In this document: positions 9,239 through 18,415 of the stretch, in pieces
How positions within the stretch are numbered: the stretch's first letter is position 1
Layout of the letters: every line of letters begins with the position of its first letter
Assembly: GCA_963845975.1 (NCBI GenBank)
Contig: CAWJUD010000002.1
Coordinates: forward strand, 124,001 to 188,000
From: JBEKIK01 sp963845975
GTDB lineage: Bacteria; Planctomycetota; Planctomycetia; Pirellulales; Thermoguttaceae
Direction of reading: 5' to 3'
Length of the DNA: 64,000 nt
Translations under genes and position numbers: made by a program
Notes under the pieces: model-generated
The model's database searches: none
Told to the model about the DNA's origin: nothing
The model's input: the letters and a program-made list of their open reading frames with translations, nothing else

Positions 9239-9712
9239 ATGAAGACCAACGCCACGCGGATTTTGAATAAGCTGGGAATCGCGTATGAGACGCGCTCGTA
9301 TCCGGTTGATCCGGACGATCTTGGCGCGGAAAAGGTTGCCCAAGGCATTGGGCTTCCGATTGAAAGAGTGTTTAAAACTCTTGTGGCGAGGGGCGACAAG
9401 AACGGGATACTGTTGGCCGTGGTGCCGGGCGACGTTGAAGCGGATCTGAAGGCTCTTGCCCGCTTGTCCGATAACAAGCGCGTGGAAATGGTGCATCTAA
9501 ATGAAGTGCAACCCTTGACCGGCTACATTCGCGGCGGAGTCACCGCCCTGGCCTGCAAAAAAGATTATCCGGTGTATGTAGATATAAGCATGGAACTGTT
9601 CGACGCCATTGCCGTATCGGCGGGTATGCGCGGCCTGCAAATACTCCTGGCGCCGAAAGATTACGTTCAAGCAGTGAAAGCGACCGTCGGTCAAATAACC
9701 AGATCAAAATAA
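9239..9712 (+). CDS. ybaK: YbaK-type Cys-tRNA(Pro)/aminoacyl-tRNA deacylase
   Basis: 157 residues, matching the YbaK/EbsC family, which hydrolyses Cys-tRNA(Pro) made by prolyl-tRNA synthetase and so keeps translation accurate. Visible features are 'TNATRILNKLGIAYETRSYPVD' near the start, 'VFKTLVARGDKNG' with the conserved catalytic lysine, 'AVVPGDVEADLKALARL' and the 'GYIRGGVTALACKK' loop near residues 97-112. It follows valS in the same direction and shares its quality-control theme. The gap between them is filled by a repeat, so co-transcription is not certain. Confidence 0.92.
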   Translation: MKTNATRILNKLGIAYETRSYPVDPDDLGAEKVAQGIGLPIERVFKTLVARGDKNGILLAVVPGDVEADLKALARLSDNKRVEMVHLNEVQPLTGYIRGGVTALACKKDYPVYVDISMELFDAIAVSAGMRGLQILLAPKDYVQAVKATVGQITRSK

Positions 9713-9732
9713 TCCGCGCAAATCATAAATTT

Positions 9733-9834
9733 CTCGCAAAGACGCTAAGACGCAAAAAATTCATATGTATCATTTTCCATGTCAATAGGTGACCTTTTTT
9801 GATATATACCTTTGCATCTTGGTGGCTTTGCGAG
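9733..9834. repeat. Inverted 'CTCGCAAAGACGC' repeat (MITE-like)
   Basis: The left arm CTCGCAAAGACGCTAAGACG (9733-9752) is matched by TTTGCATCTTGGTGGCTTTG-CGAG (9811-9834) in inverted orientation. A known kind of dispersed intergenic palindrome, here between ybaK and the Nudix gene. Confidence 0.7.
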
Positions 9835-9873
9835 ATAATTATTACTTCATTTCCACTCTAAAAAATATTGAAA

Positions 9874-10413
9874 ATGAATAAAGAAACTGAACGCCGGGTG
9901 CTGGCCGAGGGCAAATACGTGCGGCTTGTCGCCCGGGGACGCTGGGAATGGGCCGAACGCACGAATACTTCCGGGGCGGTGGTGATTGTGGCCGTCACCT
10001 CCGACCGTCAGTTGGTGCTAATCGAGGAATATCGCCGCCCCTTGGACGCCTGCGTGGTGGAATTGCCCGCCGGCCTGGTGGGCGACGAGCCGGGCACGGG
10101 TAAAGAGAATTTAATCGAGGCCGCCAAACGCGAACTGCTGGAAGAAACCGGCTGCGTTTCCGAGCGCTGGCAATATCTTATCGAAGGCCCCAGTTCGCCG
10201 GGCCTGACCAACGAACGCTATACCATGTATCTTGCCCCGGAGGCAAAGAAGGTAAGCGCCGGCGGCGGCGACGAGTCCGAAGATATTCACGTCCGCCTGA
10301 TTCCCTTGGATCAGGTCGAAACATGGCTCGAAGAGCGGCGCAAGCAAGGATTACTGGTCGATCCCAAGGTTTATACGGCCTTGTATTTTGCCGCGAAGGC
10401 TTGTAACGCTTGA
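9874..10413 (+). CDS. Nudix hydrolase, ADP-ribose pyrophosphatase-like
   Basis: 179 residues from the ATG at 9874; an in-frame TTG two codons earlier is less likely. It carries a Nudix box ending 'AAKRELLEETG', whose REL-EE residues bind the catalytic magnesium, preceded by a loop 'GDEPGTGKEN'. The 'EEYRRPLDACVVELPAGLV' stretch before the box is typical of the ADP-ribose pyrophosphatase subgroup. Likely role: hydrolysis of ADP-ribose or a related nucleoside diphosphate sugar in the cytoplasm. The exact substrate cannot be read from the sequence. Confidence 0.88.
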   Translation: MNKETERRVLAEGKYVRLVARGRWEWAERTNTSGAVVIVAVTSDRQLVLIEEYRRPLDACVVELPAGLVGDEPGTGKENLIEAAKRELLEETGCVSERWQYLIEGPSSPGLTNERYTMYLAPEAKKVSAGGGDESEDIHVRLIPLDQVETWLEERRKQGLLVDPKVYTALYFAAKACNA

Positions 10414-10478
10414 CGGGTTGGATAATATTTTGTAGTCCGCACACGCCGTATGCGGTTCCGTCACAAGACGCGTGCCGG

Positions 10479-11081
10479 CTACGTTTGGAAGCGTTCTTCA
10501 GCCCGATCCCAATCGACTACGTGCCACCAGGCGTCGAGGGCGTCGCTTCGCCGGTTCTGGTGTTTAAGATAATAGGCATGTTCCCAAACGTCGAACGCCA
10601 AAATCGGGATGCGGCCGAACATCCAGGGGCTATCGTTTCCGGGCGTGGTTTCGACGAGCAAATTTCCGGTCTCGTCGCGGCTTAGCCAGACCCAGCCGCT
10701 TCCGAATGCCTCCGACACAGTCTGCACAAAACGCTCCTGAAATTGCTGGAAGCCGCCGAACGTCGCGTCGATGGCTGCGCCCAACGCGCCCCGCGGATTC
10801 CCGCCCTCGTTCGGACCAATGCCCGTGAAAAAACATGTATGGCACGCGTCGCCGCCGGCATTGTTGCGCACCGCCGTGCGAATTTCTTCGGGTATTTTGT
10901 CGAGCGACCGGATCAATTCCAATATGCTCAAGCCTTCGAGCGACGGATAATCCACTAAAGCGGCATTGAGCTTATCGACATGCGATTGATGATGTTTGCC
11001 GTGATGGATCTCCATCGTCCGCGCGTCGATATATGGCTCTAGTACATTATATGAATATGGCAGGCGGATCAGGCTGAACAT
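10479..11081 (-). CDS. Fe/Mn superoxide dismutase family protein with altered second-sphere residues
   Basis: 200 residues, the length of a Fe/Mn superoxide dismutase. The four metal ligands are present: His in 'MEIHHGKHH', His in 'ACHTCFF', and Asp and His in 'AFDVWEHAYYL'. Several usually fixed neighbours differ. 'KHHQSHV' has His where Tyr34 normally gates substrate. 'GGDACHTCFF' replaces the common GGHxNHxxFW, changing His to Asp, Asn to Cys and Trp to Phe. The fold assignment is safe; normal superoxide-dismuting activity is less so. It lies alone, convergent with the Nudix gene. Confidence 0.88.
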   Translation of the reverse strand: MFSLIRLPYSYNVLEPYIDARTMEIHHGKHHQSHVDKLNAALVDYPSLEGLSILELIRSLDKIPEEIRTAVRNNAGGDACHTCFFTGIGPNEGGNPRGALGAAIDATFGGFQQFQERFVQTVSEAFGSGWVWLSRDETGNLLVETTPGNDSPWMFGRIPILAFDVWEHAYYLKHQNRRSDALDAWWHVVDWDRAEERFQT

Positions 11082-11628
11082 AGTCTCTAATCATCGGAAA
11101 AAACTGCATAAGAATCAAACATCAATGATGAAAAGCCGACTTTTCAGCACCTGCGCCCCAAACCGCATATATTGCATGATTGTGCATGAAAATGCTTTCT
11201 TACGGAATTTTACGGTTTTTTTCATGCGCTGCAAACCCTGCATATTAAGAAAGCAATCCCCCCAGCCTTGATGGCCTATCATGGAATCGCGTATTCCAGG
11301 TGCTTGCATATCGAAATTATCTGTTAAAGGATAAAAATACTCCCGGCTAAGCCATATTTTATTGCGACCGCACGTTTTTTAAATCATACTCATTGTGGCC
11401 GAAATAAAGCCTGCTATAAATGAAATCTCCCCCTTAATGATGAATTCTCTTTTCACCTTTGGACGGATTGTTTAAAATCTGACCGTGGTTTATCAATTTC
11501 CAGGTCGTCAAAGTTACCGTAGTTAAAGCGTGGTTTTACCGCCGGTCCTAATTTGCCCGTTGTGACGGGGAATACAACCTCCCTCCCAACGCATCGTTAT
11601 ATAACCCTCTACATTAGGAAAAAATGCC
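11082..11628. other. 547-bp AT-rich intergenic region before ndk
   Basis: No convincing gene in either strand. The one clear structure is a perfect 10-bp inverted repeat, TGCTTTCTTA (11193-11202) and TAAGAAAGCA (11246-11255). Promoters for the SOD-like gene (-) and ndk (+) must lie here, but no single box pair stands out. Confidence 0.4.
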
Positions 11629-12090
11629 ATGGAGCGGACACTTGTACTGCTTAAACCGGATTGTGTGCAGCGGCGCTTGATCGGGCGTATGATCAGCCGT
11701 TTTGAAGAAAAAGGCCTTAACCTGGTGGCCATGAAACTAATGCGGGTAACGCAGGAATTGGCCCGCCGCCACTATGCCGAACACGTAAAAAAGAACTGGT
11801 ATCCGCAACTCGAGGCCTTTATCACCGCCTCGCCGGTGGTGGCCATGATCCTCGAGGGCCCGGAGGCCGTCCGCGTGGTCCGCGAAATGGTCGGCGCGAC
11901 CAGCGGGCTAAAGGCCGATCCGGGCACGATCCGCGGCGACTTCGGCACCAGCCAGCAAATGAATCTTGTTCACGCCTCGGACGGTCCGGAAGCGGCATGC
12001 CGGGAAATGGATGTCTTTTTCACTCCCGGCGAAATCCACGCCTACGACCCAACCATCCGCCCCTGGCTCCGCTCGGCCGAAGAAATTTAG
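11629..12090 (+). CDS. ndk: Nucleoside diphosphate kinase
   Basis: Transfers the gamma-phosphate of ATP to nucleoside diphosphates through a phosphohistidine. 153 residues, slightly longer than the common 140-145. The start 'MERTLVLLKPDCVQRRLIG' includes the conserved lysine and 'KPD'. 'GTIRGDFG' binds nucleotide, and the active-site histidine lies in 'NLVHASD'. The stop codon TAG is shared with the first bases of the inverted-repeat element that begins at 12089. Confidence 0.96.
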   Translation: MERTLVLLKPDCVQRRLIGRMISRFEEKGLNLVAMKLMRVTQELARRHYAEHVKKNWYPQLEAFITASPVVAMILEGPEAVRVVREMVGATSGLKADPGTIRGDFGTSQQMNLVHASDGPEAACREMDVFFTPGEIHAYDPTIRPWLRSAEEI

Positions 12091-12202
12091 GGGCTCTAAC
12101 AAAACTATGGGTAAGGATGTACTCCTCTCGCTCCGCGAGAGGTATAGTATGGTTCATTCAGCCTCACGCGGAGCGTGAGGAGTACGTTTTGTTAGAGCCC
12201 CT
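12089..12202. mobile_element. 114-bp MITE-like element with perfect 17-bp terminal inverted repeats
   Basis: Termini AGGGGCTCTAACAAAAC (12089-12105) and GTTTTGTTAGAGCCCCT (12186-12202) are exact inverses. Inside are two hairpins, at 12124-12142 and 12162-12180, whose CGCTCCGCG/CGCGGAGCG cores are also complementary to each other. It has no coding capacity. It abuts ndk so closely that its first two bases are part of the stop codon. Confidence 0.8.
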
Positions 12203-12228
12203 TAGATTCTATTCAAAACATTTAAGTT

Positions 12229-12300
12229 GGGGCGGGTAGTACTCCCGCCCCTATAAACTCCGCATTCAGGGGTGGCAGTACAACTGCCACCCCAACACAA
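12229..12300. repeat. Nested GC palindromes ('TTGGGGCGGG' family)
   Basis: Two palindromic units, GGGGCGGG-tagtact-CCCGCCCC and GGGGTGGCAGT-ACTGCCACCCC. They relate to the elements at 4072 and 54711. They lie directly after the MITE and before the 3' end of the minus-strand protease gene. Confidence 0.65.
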
Positions 12301-12323
12301 TCGTGCTCCAGGTTTTATATCCC

Positions 12324-13295
12324 CTACGGCTGGATAGTAAACGGCCTGGGCGTAAAACCGATGGGGATGAACGCCAGCGTCAGCCAGCCGAGGACAATTC
12401 TGGGCCAGCCCAGCGGTTCCTCGTCGTCCGCAGTGGGCGGATGGGCCGGGCCCATCATGATCAATAGAAAGATCATCGGTAACCACATATAAAGCCTAAA
12501 AAACACGACCGCCCCGGCCGACAGCACCAAAAAAATTCGGGCAATAGCGTTGGCGTTTCTGCCAAGCAAGGCATAAAGCACGTGGCCGCCGTCGAGCTGT
12601 CCGATGGGTATCAAATTCAAACTGGTAATGAGAAGCCCGACCCAGCCTGCATAGGCAAACGGGTGCAATAGCAAATCATATCCAGGAGCAACTTGTTTTC
12701 CCATTAAGGAAGTTAGTACGTCAAATAACAAAGGAGTGCCAAACAACTCTTGACCATGCGTTGGTATTGATAGAACAGGCTTGGACCAATATATCCCCAC
12801 CACGCAGCAAATAATCGTGGGCACCAATCCGGCCAGCGGTCCGGTTATGCCGATGTCGAAAAGTGCCCGGCGATGGCCCATCCGGGCCTCCATGGCGATG
12901 ACCGCGCCCATGGTGCCGATCGGCGGCAAAGGCACGGGAATAAAATATGGAAACGAGGCGTAAACATGGTGCCGCCAAGCCTGCACGAAATGCCCCATCT
13001 CATGACATATAAGTATGGTCATAAGCGGCACGGAATACTGAAGTCCGCGAATAATCGCCTGCATCCAGCTTGGTTGAGGTCCGGCATCCATAGTCCCTAT
13101 CATCAATGTGCTTAGGCAAGTGGCGAGAAACAACAAAAGCGGCAGTCTTGCCCGGCGTTTGCGAACCACGCACTGGGGCGGCGGTTCCTCGAATTGCCAC
13201 CCCGCCGCAGGCACGATTTCCACCAGTTCCGCCGGAAAGACTTTTGGCTCGTTTTCGTGGTTTTCGCTCATCTCGCCTTGCTGGTTTTCACTCAT
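12324..13295 (-). CDS. Site-2-type membrane metalloprotease (M50 family)
   Basis: 323-residue polytopic protein with the zinc motif HEMGH (residues 98-102) inside a membrane segment. The second M50 signature, 'NLIPIGQLDGGHVLYAL', near residue 220, carries the third ligand Asp. The first 50 residues are acidic/polar and should be cytoplasmic. The region after HEMGH ('FPYFIPVPLPPIGTMGAVI') matches the EcfX/site-2 protease subgroup without PDZ domain. Likely role: intramembrane proteolysis, substrate unknown. An alternative in-frame start eight codons downstream (MSENHENEP) is possible, since MSEN is repeated. Confidence 0.87.
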   Translation of the reverse strand: MSENQQGEMSENHENEPKVFPAELVEIVPAAGWQFEEPPPQCVVRKRRARLPLLLFLATCLSTLMIGTMDAGPQPSWMQAIIRGLQYSVPLMTILICHEMGHFVQAWRHHVYASFPYFIPVPLPPIGTMGAVIAMEARMGHRRALFDIGITGPLAGLVPTIICCVVGIYWSKPVLSIPTHGQELFGTPLLFDVLTSLMGKQVAPGYDLLLHPFAYAGWVGLLITSLNLIPIGQLDGGHVLYALLGRNANAIARIFLVLSAGAVVFFRLYMWLPMIFLLIMMGPAHPPTADDEEPLGWPRIVLGWLTLAFIPIGFTPRPFTIQP

Positions 13296-13399
13296 TTATA
13301 TGCTCTCGTTAATCTTGCGTCAGGTTACCGATCTTTGGTATTCTATCGTACAATCCTGGGCGAGCAAGGTCCGCGATTTGCCCGGAAAAGGAAGGTATA

Positions 13400-14287
13400 A
13401 TGGGCGTTTTCTTTCAAGCCGTTTCGAAGATTTATCGCAAGCTTTACGAAGCCTACTCAAATTGGTGCAAGGATGACGCGGCCGGGCTGGCGGCGGCGAC
13501 TTCTTATTACATGGCCTTGTCTTTCTTCCCCCTTTTGCTCTTGATCCTCTCGCTTATGGGTCTCCTGTTTCGGTTCACCGGTTGGGGCATCAACGCCCAA
13601 CAACGTTTATTGGCCCTGCTGGCCGATAACGTGGCGCCTTCCCTGGCTTCCCAGGTGGAAGTCGCGCTCTCCTCGGTGAAGACCAACGCCGCACTGAGCG
13701 GTCCGGTCGGGCTGGTGACCCTGCTCTTGGCCGCCATGGCGGTCTTCGCCCAGTTCGAAAAAGCCTTTGACCGGATTTGGAATATCCCCGATCGGAAATA
13801 CTCGGGAATTTTCGCCGCCGTCGGCCACATCCTTTTTCAACGTCTCCGCGCCTTTCTCCTCTTGCTGGGAGTGTGGACCCTGGTAATCGCGGCATTCCTC
13901 TTTAACATGGCCCTGGCAACCATGCATACATTTGCCTCCACGCACTTGATACAATCCGATACCCTCTGGTATCTGTTGACCGCCGGAACGGCGGTGGCGG
14001 CGGATTGGCTGCTGTTCACCATATTGTACAAAATTCTGCCCAAGGCGCCCGTCCAGTGGAAGGCGGCCGCCGGCGGTGGGCTGCTCGCCGCGATCGTGTG
14101 GGAGGCGGGACGCAGGATCCTGGCCGCCTTGGTGATCGGAACGCACTACAGCGTGTACGGGGTCGTGGGAGCCTTTATCGCCATCATGCTCTGGGTTTAT
14201 TACGCGGCCGCAACCGTTTTTTTCGGAGCCGAATTCGTGCAGGCAATCGGCGAAAAGAACACTGCCGGTCCGGCTCACCGCGCCTGA
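13400..14287 (+). CDS. YihY/virulence factor BrkB family inner-membrane protein
   Basis: 295 residues with about six membrane segments. The family's opening 'DDAAGLAAATSYYMALSFFPLLLLILSLMG' region and 'FEKAFDRIWNI' are visible, as is the final hydrophobic 'GAFIAIMLWVYYAA'. The family was once named ribonuclease BN, but members behave as membrane proteins of unsettled function. The start is supported by AAGGAAGG about seven bases before the ATG. Convergent with the membrane-protein gene downstream. Confidence 0.88.
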   Translation: MGVFFQAVSKIYRKLYEAYSNWCKDDAAGLAAATSYYMALSFFPLLLLILSLMGLLFRFTGWGINAQQRLLALLADNVAPSLASQVEVALSSVKTNAALSGPVGLVTLLLAAMAVFAQFEKAFDRIWNIPDRKYSGIFAAVGHILFQRLRAFLLLLGVWTLVIAAFLFNMALATMHTFASTHLIQSDTLWYLLTAGTAVAADWLLFTILYKILPKAPVQWKAAAGGGLLAAIVWEAGRRILAALVIGTHYSVYGVVGAFIAIMLWVYYAAATVFFGAEFVQAIGEKNTAGPAHRA

Positions 14288-14380
14288 CAATATCGAATCG
14301 GAATTTGTGATCCTGCTGGCCGGCAATCCAGCGAGATTATGTGTGATTCGGCCGAATATGTCGGGCACCTCATGCAGGAA

Positions 14381-15421
14381 TTATATTACTCTATGTAGAC
14401 CCATACATGTATCGCCTTGCTTTTTGGGTCTCATAGCGCTCCAAGCGATGTTTAAACAATAATAAATCCCGATCAGGCAAAACACAACTAGTGCCGCTCC
14501 TTTGAGAAAGTTCAAACCCATTTGCCGCCGGTCGGCTATTATTTGCTCCCAAGTCCGGGCCGTACGGGACTTGGGCTGAGCAGCCTTTTGCGGCGCCAGC
14601 ACGGCCAGCACGGCGTCGGTGGGATTATTTTGCGAGCGGTCCTCAGATAAGCGTCTATCCCGATCCATCGCCGCAAAACCGATGGCAACCGACAACACAA
14701 TCGCGGTGCTGATGCAGCCTGACGGGAACGGCGACCTGCGGCCCTCGGCTGCATCGAGATTACTCCGATAAATCCCCAAACCCGTCCACACTCCCAGCGC
14801 ACACAATGCCAGAACCGCCTGGCTAAGGTACTGGGCGGATGCAAGGAATTCTGTCCCCCCGTTCTCTATCGCGGGCGGCACAAACATGTTCGGCGCAGAC
14901 AGAACCATCGCCGGCACGGCCAGCCATAGCGACGCGGCCCCCGCCTGCAATCCAAGGCGCTGTTGGCCGGCGCGAGTTTCCGACAGCCGCCACAGGGCGA
15001 GCCCGGACATCAGGCTGCCGGGAATTCCCAACGCCAACCGGCAAGTGGCAGGCAGCCCTTCCAATCCGTACAATGTCCCGGCTAGGGCTAGAACTACAAG
15101 CGGAGGATAAATCCACGCCCCTGGCAGCAACTGGCCGACGATTCGAACCTGCCGCCGTCCGAATTCCAAAAGGGCAAATAACGAAGGCGCCATGATTGCC
15201 GCTCGAACCAGTCTGAGCGCGGTCGGCCCGGCCGAATCCGTTACCGACAGTGTTAGGCATTCGGCCAAACCATATCCCAGTCCGAACCATATGAGAAAGT
15301 GCCATGGAGCCGACTCATCCGGGCGTAAACGAAGTTTCCCCGCCTGCCTGGCCAACATAAAGAAAGGCAGTGCGAACAGTAATATGCGGTAATCAAATAA
15401 AGCGGCGGGAACGTTATCCAC
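14381..15421 (-). CDS. Polytopic membrane protein of unknown function
   Basis: 346 residues starting at GTG. Seven or so membrane segments occupy about residues 1-250, then a soluble stretch (about 250-305, with 'RTARTWEQIIADRRQMG') and a last membrane span near 'GAALVVFCLIGIYYCLNIAW'. The arrangement of seven spans resembles the sensor half of some bacterial signalling proteins, but no kinase, cyclase or GGDEF domain follows. I do not recognise a named family. Confidence 0.6.
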   Translation of the reverse strand: MDNVPAALFDYRILLFALPFFMLARQAGKLRLRPDESAPWHFLIWFGLGYGLAECLTLSVTDSAGPTALRLVRAAIMAPSLFALLEFGRRQVRIVGQLLPGAWIYPPLVVLALAGTLYGLEGLPATCRLALGIPGSLMSGLALWRLSETRAGQQRLGLQAGAASLWLAVPAMVLSAPNMFVPPAIENGGTEFLASAQYLSQAVLALCALGVWTGLGIYRSNLDAAEGRRSPFPSGCISTAIVLSVAIGFAAMDRDRRLSEDRSQNNPTDAVLAVLAPQKAAQPKSRTARTWEQIIADRRQMGLNFLKGAALVVFCLIGIYYCLNIAWSAMRPKKQGDTCMGLHRVI

Positions 15422-15711
15422 AGTCGCTGGTCCCTGGGGTGGGGAATTCGAAACCGCCCTGGATTTTCTCCGGCGGTTTTACGACGTCCCAAGTAAATGT
15501 AGCATGCAGGAAGCGCCCGATAAGCAATCTTTACGCGCCCGTGCCACCCGTAAGATAGATACTAATCGCACAATCGGCAAACCTGCGTTTTTCGTCAAAT
15601 AATTTATTCCACGCAGTTGATCTTTGCATGCTATATAGTTCCAGTGGTTGGAAAGGGGGATGATTTGATGCATCTGGGGCATAACAGGTTTGTCGGCGTT
15701 GAGATTCACAG

Positions 15712-16578
15712 ATGCTCGTTATTGCTGGATTTATCGTGGTTTTGGGCGCTGTGCTAGGCGGCTATATGATGGCCGGCGGCCATATCCTCGCGCTCATCCA
15801 CCCTTCCGAGATTCTTACCATTGGCGGGGCTGCCCTGGGCGCTCTTATTGTGATGTCGCCTAAGAAGGTGCTATTCGATCTGATTCGCAGCGTCGTTCAG
15901 TGCGTGAAAGGAACGCCTTATAACAAGACCTCATACGAAGAGCTGTTTAAAATGCTTTACAGTCTGTTTCGGACCGCCCGCCGCGACGGACTCATGGCCC
16001 TGGAATCGCATATTCTCAATCCCCATGAAAGTTCGATTTTCGGCAAATATCCAAAATTAGTGAACAACCATCACGCCATGTCATTTCTAACCGGGGCCTT
16101 GACGCCGATGGTGGACGGAACGGTGAAGCCCGAAAAATTGCCCATCCTCTTGGAAGAGGACCTGAAAATAATTGAAGATGAGCATCACGCGCCGACCGGC
16201 GTGTTGACCAAGACGGCCGATGCCTTGCCCGGTTTCGGCATCGTGGCGGCTGTGCTGGGAATCGTTATCACCATGAGCTCCATCGACGGCCCGGTCAATG
16301 AAATCGGCGAAAAAGTAGGGGCCGCCCTGGTGGGCACGTTTTTGGGGATCCTTTTGTCTTACGGGTTTTTCGCCCCCATGGCCGTGCGCATGGAATTCCT
16401 GGGCGCGGCCGAAATCGCCTTCCTGCGAATCATCGCCACGGCCATTCCCGGATTTGTGGGCGATCTGTCTCCCAAGGTCGTGCTCGAACAGGCGCGGCGC
16501 GGCGTGGTTGCCGAGTTCCGGCCCAGCCGAGAGGAAATGGACCAATGGCTCAGGGATGTTGAAACTTCCGGACCATAA
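15712..16578 (+). CDS. motA: Flagellar motor stator protein MotA
   Basis: 288 residues. With MotB it forms the proton-conducting stator that drives the flagellum. The N-terminus starts in a membrane span ('IAGFIVVLGAVLGGYMMAGG'). The cytoplasmic loop contains 'KPEKLPILLEEDLK', and the C-terminal span pair includes 'LPGFGIVAAVLGIVITM' and 'VGAALVGTFLGILLSYGF', diagnostic for MotA. motB begins 22 bp after the stop. No other flagellar gene is in view, so the stator pair stands apart. Confidence 0.95.
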   Translation: MLVIAGFIVVLGAVLGGYMMAGGHILALIHPSEILTIGGAALGALIVMSPKKVLFDLIRSVVQCVKGTPYNKTSYEELFKMLYSLFRTARRDGLMALESHILNPHESSIFGKYPKLVNNHHAMSFLTGALTPMVDGTVKPEKLPILLEEDLKIIEDEHHAPTGVLTKTADALPGFGIVAAVLGIVITMSSIDGPVNEIGEKVGAALVGTFLGILLSYGFFAPMAVRMEFLGAAEIAFLRIIATAIPGFVGDLSPKVVLEQARRGVVAEFRPSREEMDQWLRDVETSGP

Positions 16579-16600
16579 CCAACAGCGAGGATAATGCATT

Positions 16601-17356
16601 ATGGCGGGCAAAGGCGGCGGAGCCTGGAAAGTGGCATACGCGGACTTCGTCACCGCGATGATGGCTTTTTTTCTTGTCATGTGGATCACCTCCCAGAGCA
16701 ACGCGGTAAAACAGGCCATCGCCCAATACTTTCAAGATCCGGGCAGCAATTCGTTGAGATCCTCGGGCGGACCGCCGCTGTTGCCTGCCAACAAGTCCGG
16801 GCAAATTCCCGGCCCTTCGATCGTCCCCGGCACAAAACCCGGCAATGCCCTCGGCGTCGACCATCTGCGAAGCAACAAATCTCTAATCCTTGGCACGGGT
16901 GAGAAGAAACCCAGCCTCTTCGTCCTTCACGACGGCAACCGGCGCTGCATGGGCACCATGATCCTGTTCGCCGAGGACTCGGCGGAGTTGGACGATACGG
17001 CCAAAGAGCGGTTGATGCTGGTAGTGACTGAACTTCGCGGCAAATCGCAAAAAATCGAGATTCGCGGCCATGCCACGAGAAGTCCCGGATCGGAAGAACG
17101 CCCGGCAAAAGACCCTTGGCAAATATCGTATGACCGCTGCCAGGCAGTGATGAAATTCCTGGTTCAGCAAGGGATCGATGCGGAAAGATTACGCCTCAGC
17201 CAGGGAGGCCCCTATGAGCCCTACTCGCTCGATTCGAGCCCTTCCCTGCACTCGCACAACTCCCGCGTGGAAATCTATATATTGGACGAATATGCCGAGA
17301 ACTTCATGGGCTCTCCGGAAGAACGCGCCAACCGCTTTGTCACTCCACAACAATAA
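16601..17356 (+). CDS. motB: Flagellar motor protein MotB
   Basis: 251 residues. The short cytoplasmic N-terminus leads into one membrane span, 'AYADFVTAMMAFFLVMW', which contains the essential proton-binding aspartate (Asp15). The C-terminal OmpA-like domain (about 125-235) binds peptidoglycan; 'KIEIRGHAT' and 'HNSRVEIYIL' are its recognisable parts. The region between (about 45-110) is glycine/proline/serine-rich and would hold the plug. It is the second gene of the motAB operon. Confidence 0.95.
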   Translation: MAGKGGGAWKVAYADFVTAMMAFFLVMWITSQSNAVKQAIAQYFQDPGSNSLRSSGGPPLLPANKSGQIPGPSIVPGTKPGNALGVDHLRSNKSLILGTGEKKPSLFVLHDGNRRCMGTMILFAEDSAELDDTAKERLMLVVTELRGKSQKIEIRGHATRSPGSEERPAKDPWQISYDRCQAVMKFLVQQGIDAERLRLSQGGPYEPYSLDSSPSLHSHNSRVEIYILDEYAENFMGSPEERANRFVTPQQ

Positions 17357-17550
17357 CGCGCGGCGTTTCGAAACAGATGAGACCGCTTCAGGGAGATAGC
17401 ATAATTGTCCGATACGTCGGCACTGCGCCGCGCCGCTGGCAGGCATGATGAGGAAATCAGTGCGGCGGACCGGCCGTTGACCGGATCGGCTTCCGGAGCA
17501 TCCATGTCAAAATTCGCAATTCCCCTACCGACAATTTCGCTTGTTGCAGA

Positions 17551-18415
17551 TTATGCCAATTCCAGGTTTTCATGCGCCCGGGTCAGATCATCGTGCAGGG
17601 CGATGATATTTTCCGCCTCCGGGTGCAGGATTTCGTTGCCCATCGCACCCTGGTAGCGGCACGTGGCGTAACGCTGCGAGGACTGTTCGTAGCCGGCCTT
17701 CCATTTTTCAAAGGCTTCATTTTCCTGCGGATCCTCGCGCGGAAAACGTATCCTATTCACCTCACTGCCGCAGCGGTACGGCTTGGGCGTGAGCCTGGCG
17801 CGGAATGACTGCTGGGCATGGCATAGTTTCACATACAACGGGTCGGCTCCGAGCGACTCGAGCAGCGGCATTGTTGCCGCATCGGCGGGATCGAATAAGT
17901 CGTGCGTCGCCAGGAGCCTCATGCCCGCGCACGTTCGGTACACGCGAAAACCAAACTCCGGCTTACCGGTCAAGAAATCTTCCACCCTCTGAAGGGCCTT
18001 TATTTGTTGCTCGTCCTGCTGCGAAGGGCCGGACCGGCGAAATATAAGCCCGAATAATGCCCTAAAAAAATTTCCTAACGAAGGCGGCGGGAAATCCACG
18101 TCCACGAACATTACCCGGGCAGTGTTTAACACCACGGCCCCGGTTGAGTTGCGCGAGCATGGCCATTATACTACCGTCGTTGTTGCGGAACTCCTCTAAA
18201 ATTTCCTCGCGAATAGGAGCGTCGCTGTAAGCATAACGCCCCAGCGTTTCGCCCCGCAAAAAACTATTAAGGATGCGCCGGGCGTCGGCAGTGGCCGCTT
18301 CCCGAGCTTCTTCAAGACTGCGATTAGATCCGCGCCAGCAAGTAAATCGCGTCTCCTTGCCTTTAAGACCTATTTCCGTGGCGGTCCCTTTGGACCAGTA
18401 TCGAGGAATGTTCAT
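17551..18415 (-). CDS. Uncharacterised conserved protein, about 287 aa (frame break near 18135)
   Basis: Two overlapping minus frames join near 18130-18140: removing one base there links '...NDGSIMAMLAQLNRG' to 'VVLNTARVMFVDVDFPPP'. The full chain has 'IPRYWSKG' near the start, 'FVDVDFPPPSL' in the middle, then 'FRVYRTCAGMRLLATH', 'SLGADPLYVKLC' and 'FRARLTPKPYRCG'. I recall similar uncharacterised proteins in diverse bacteria, with no known function. No membrane segment or signal peptide is visible. It is convergent with motB. Confidence 0.65.

Noticed and set aside
15130..15150. tRNA-like TTCGAATC on the minus strand
   Set aside because: The flanking bases do not form the T-arm stem and no acceptor stem can be drawn; it lies inside a coding frame.
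17405..17656. 83-codon plus-strand frame after motB
   Set aside because: Starts at TTG without a ribosome site and overlaps the conserved minus-strand protein; not a flagellar gene by sequence.
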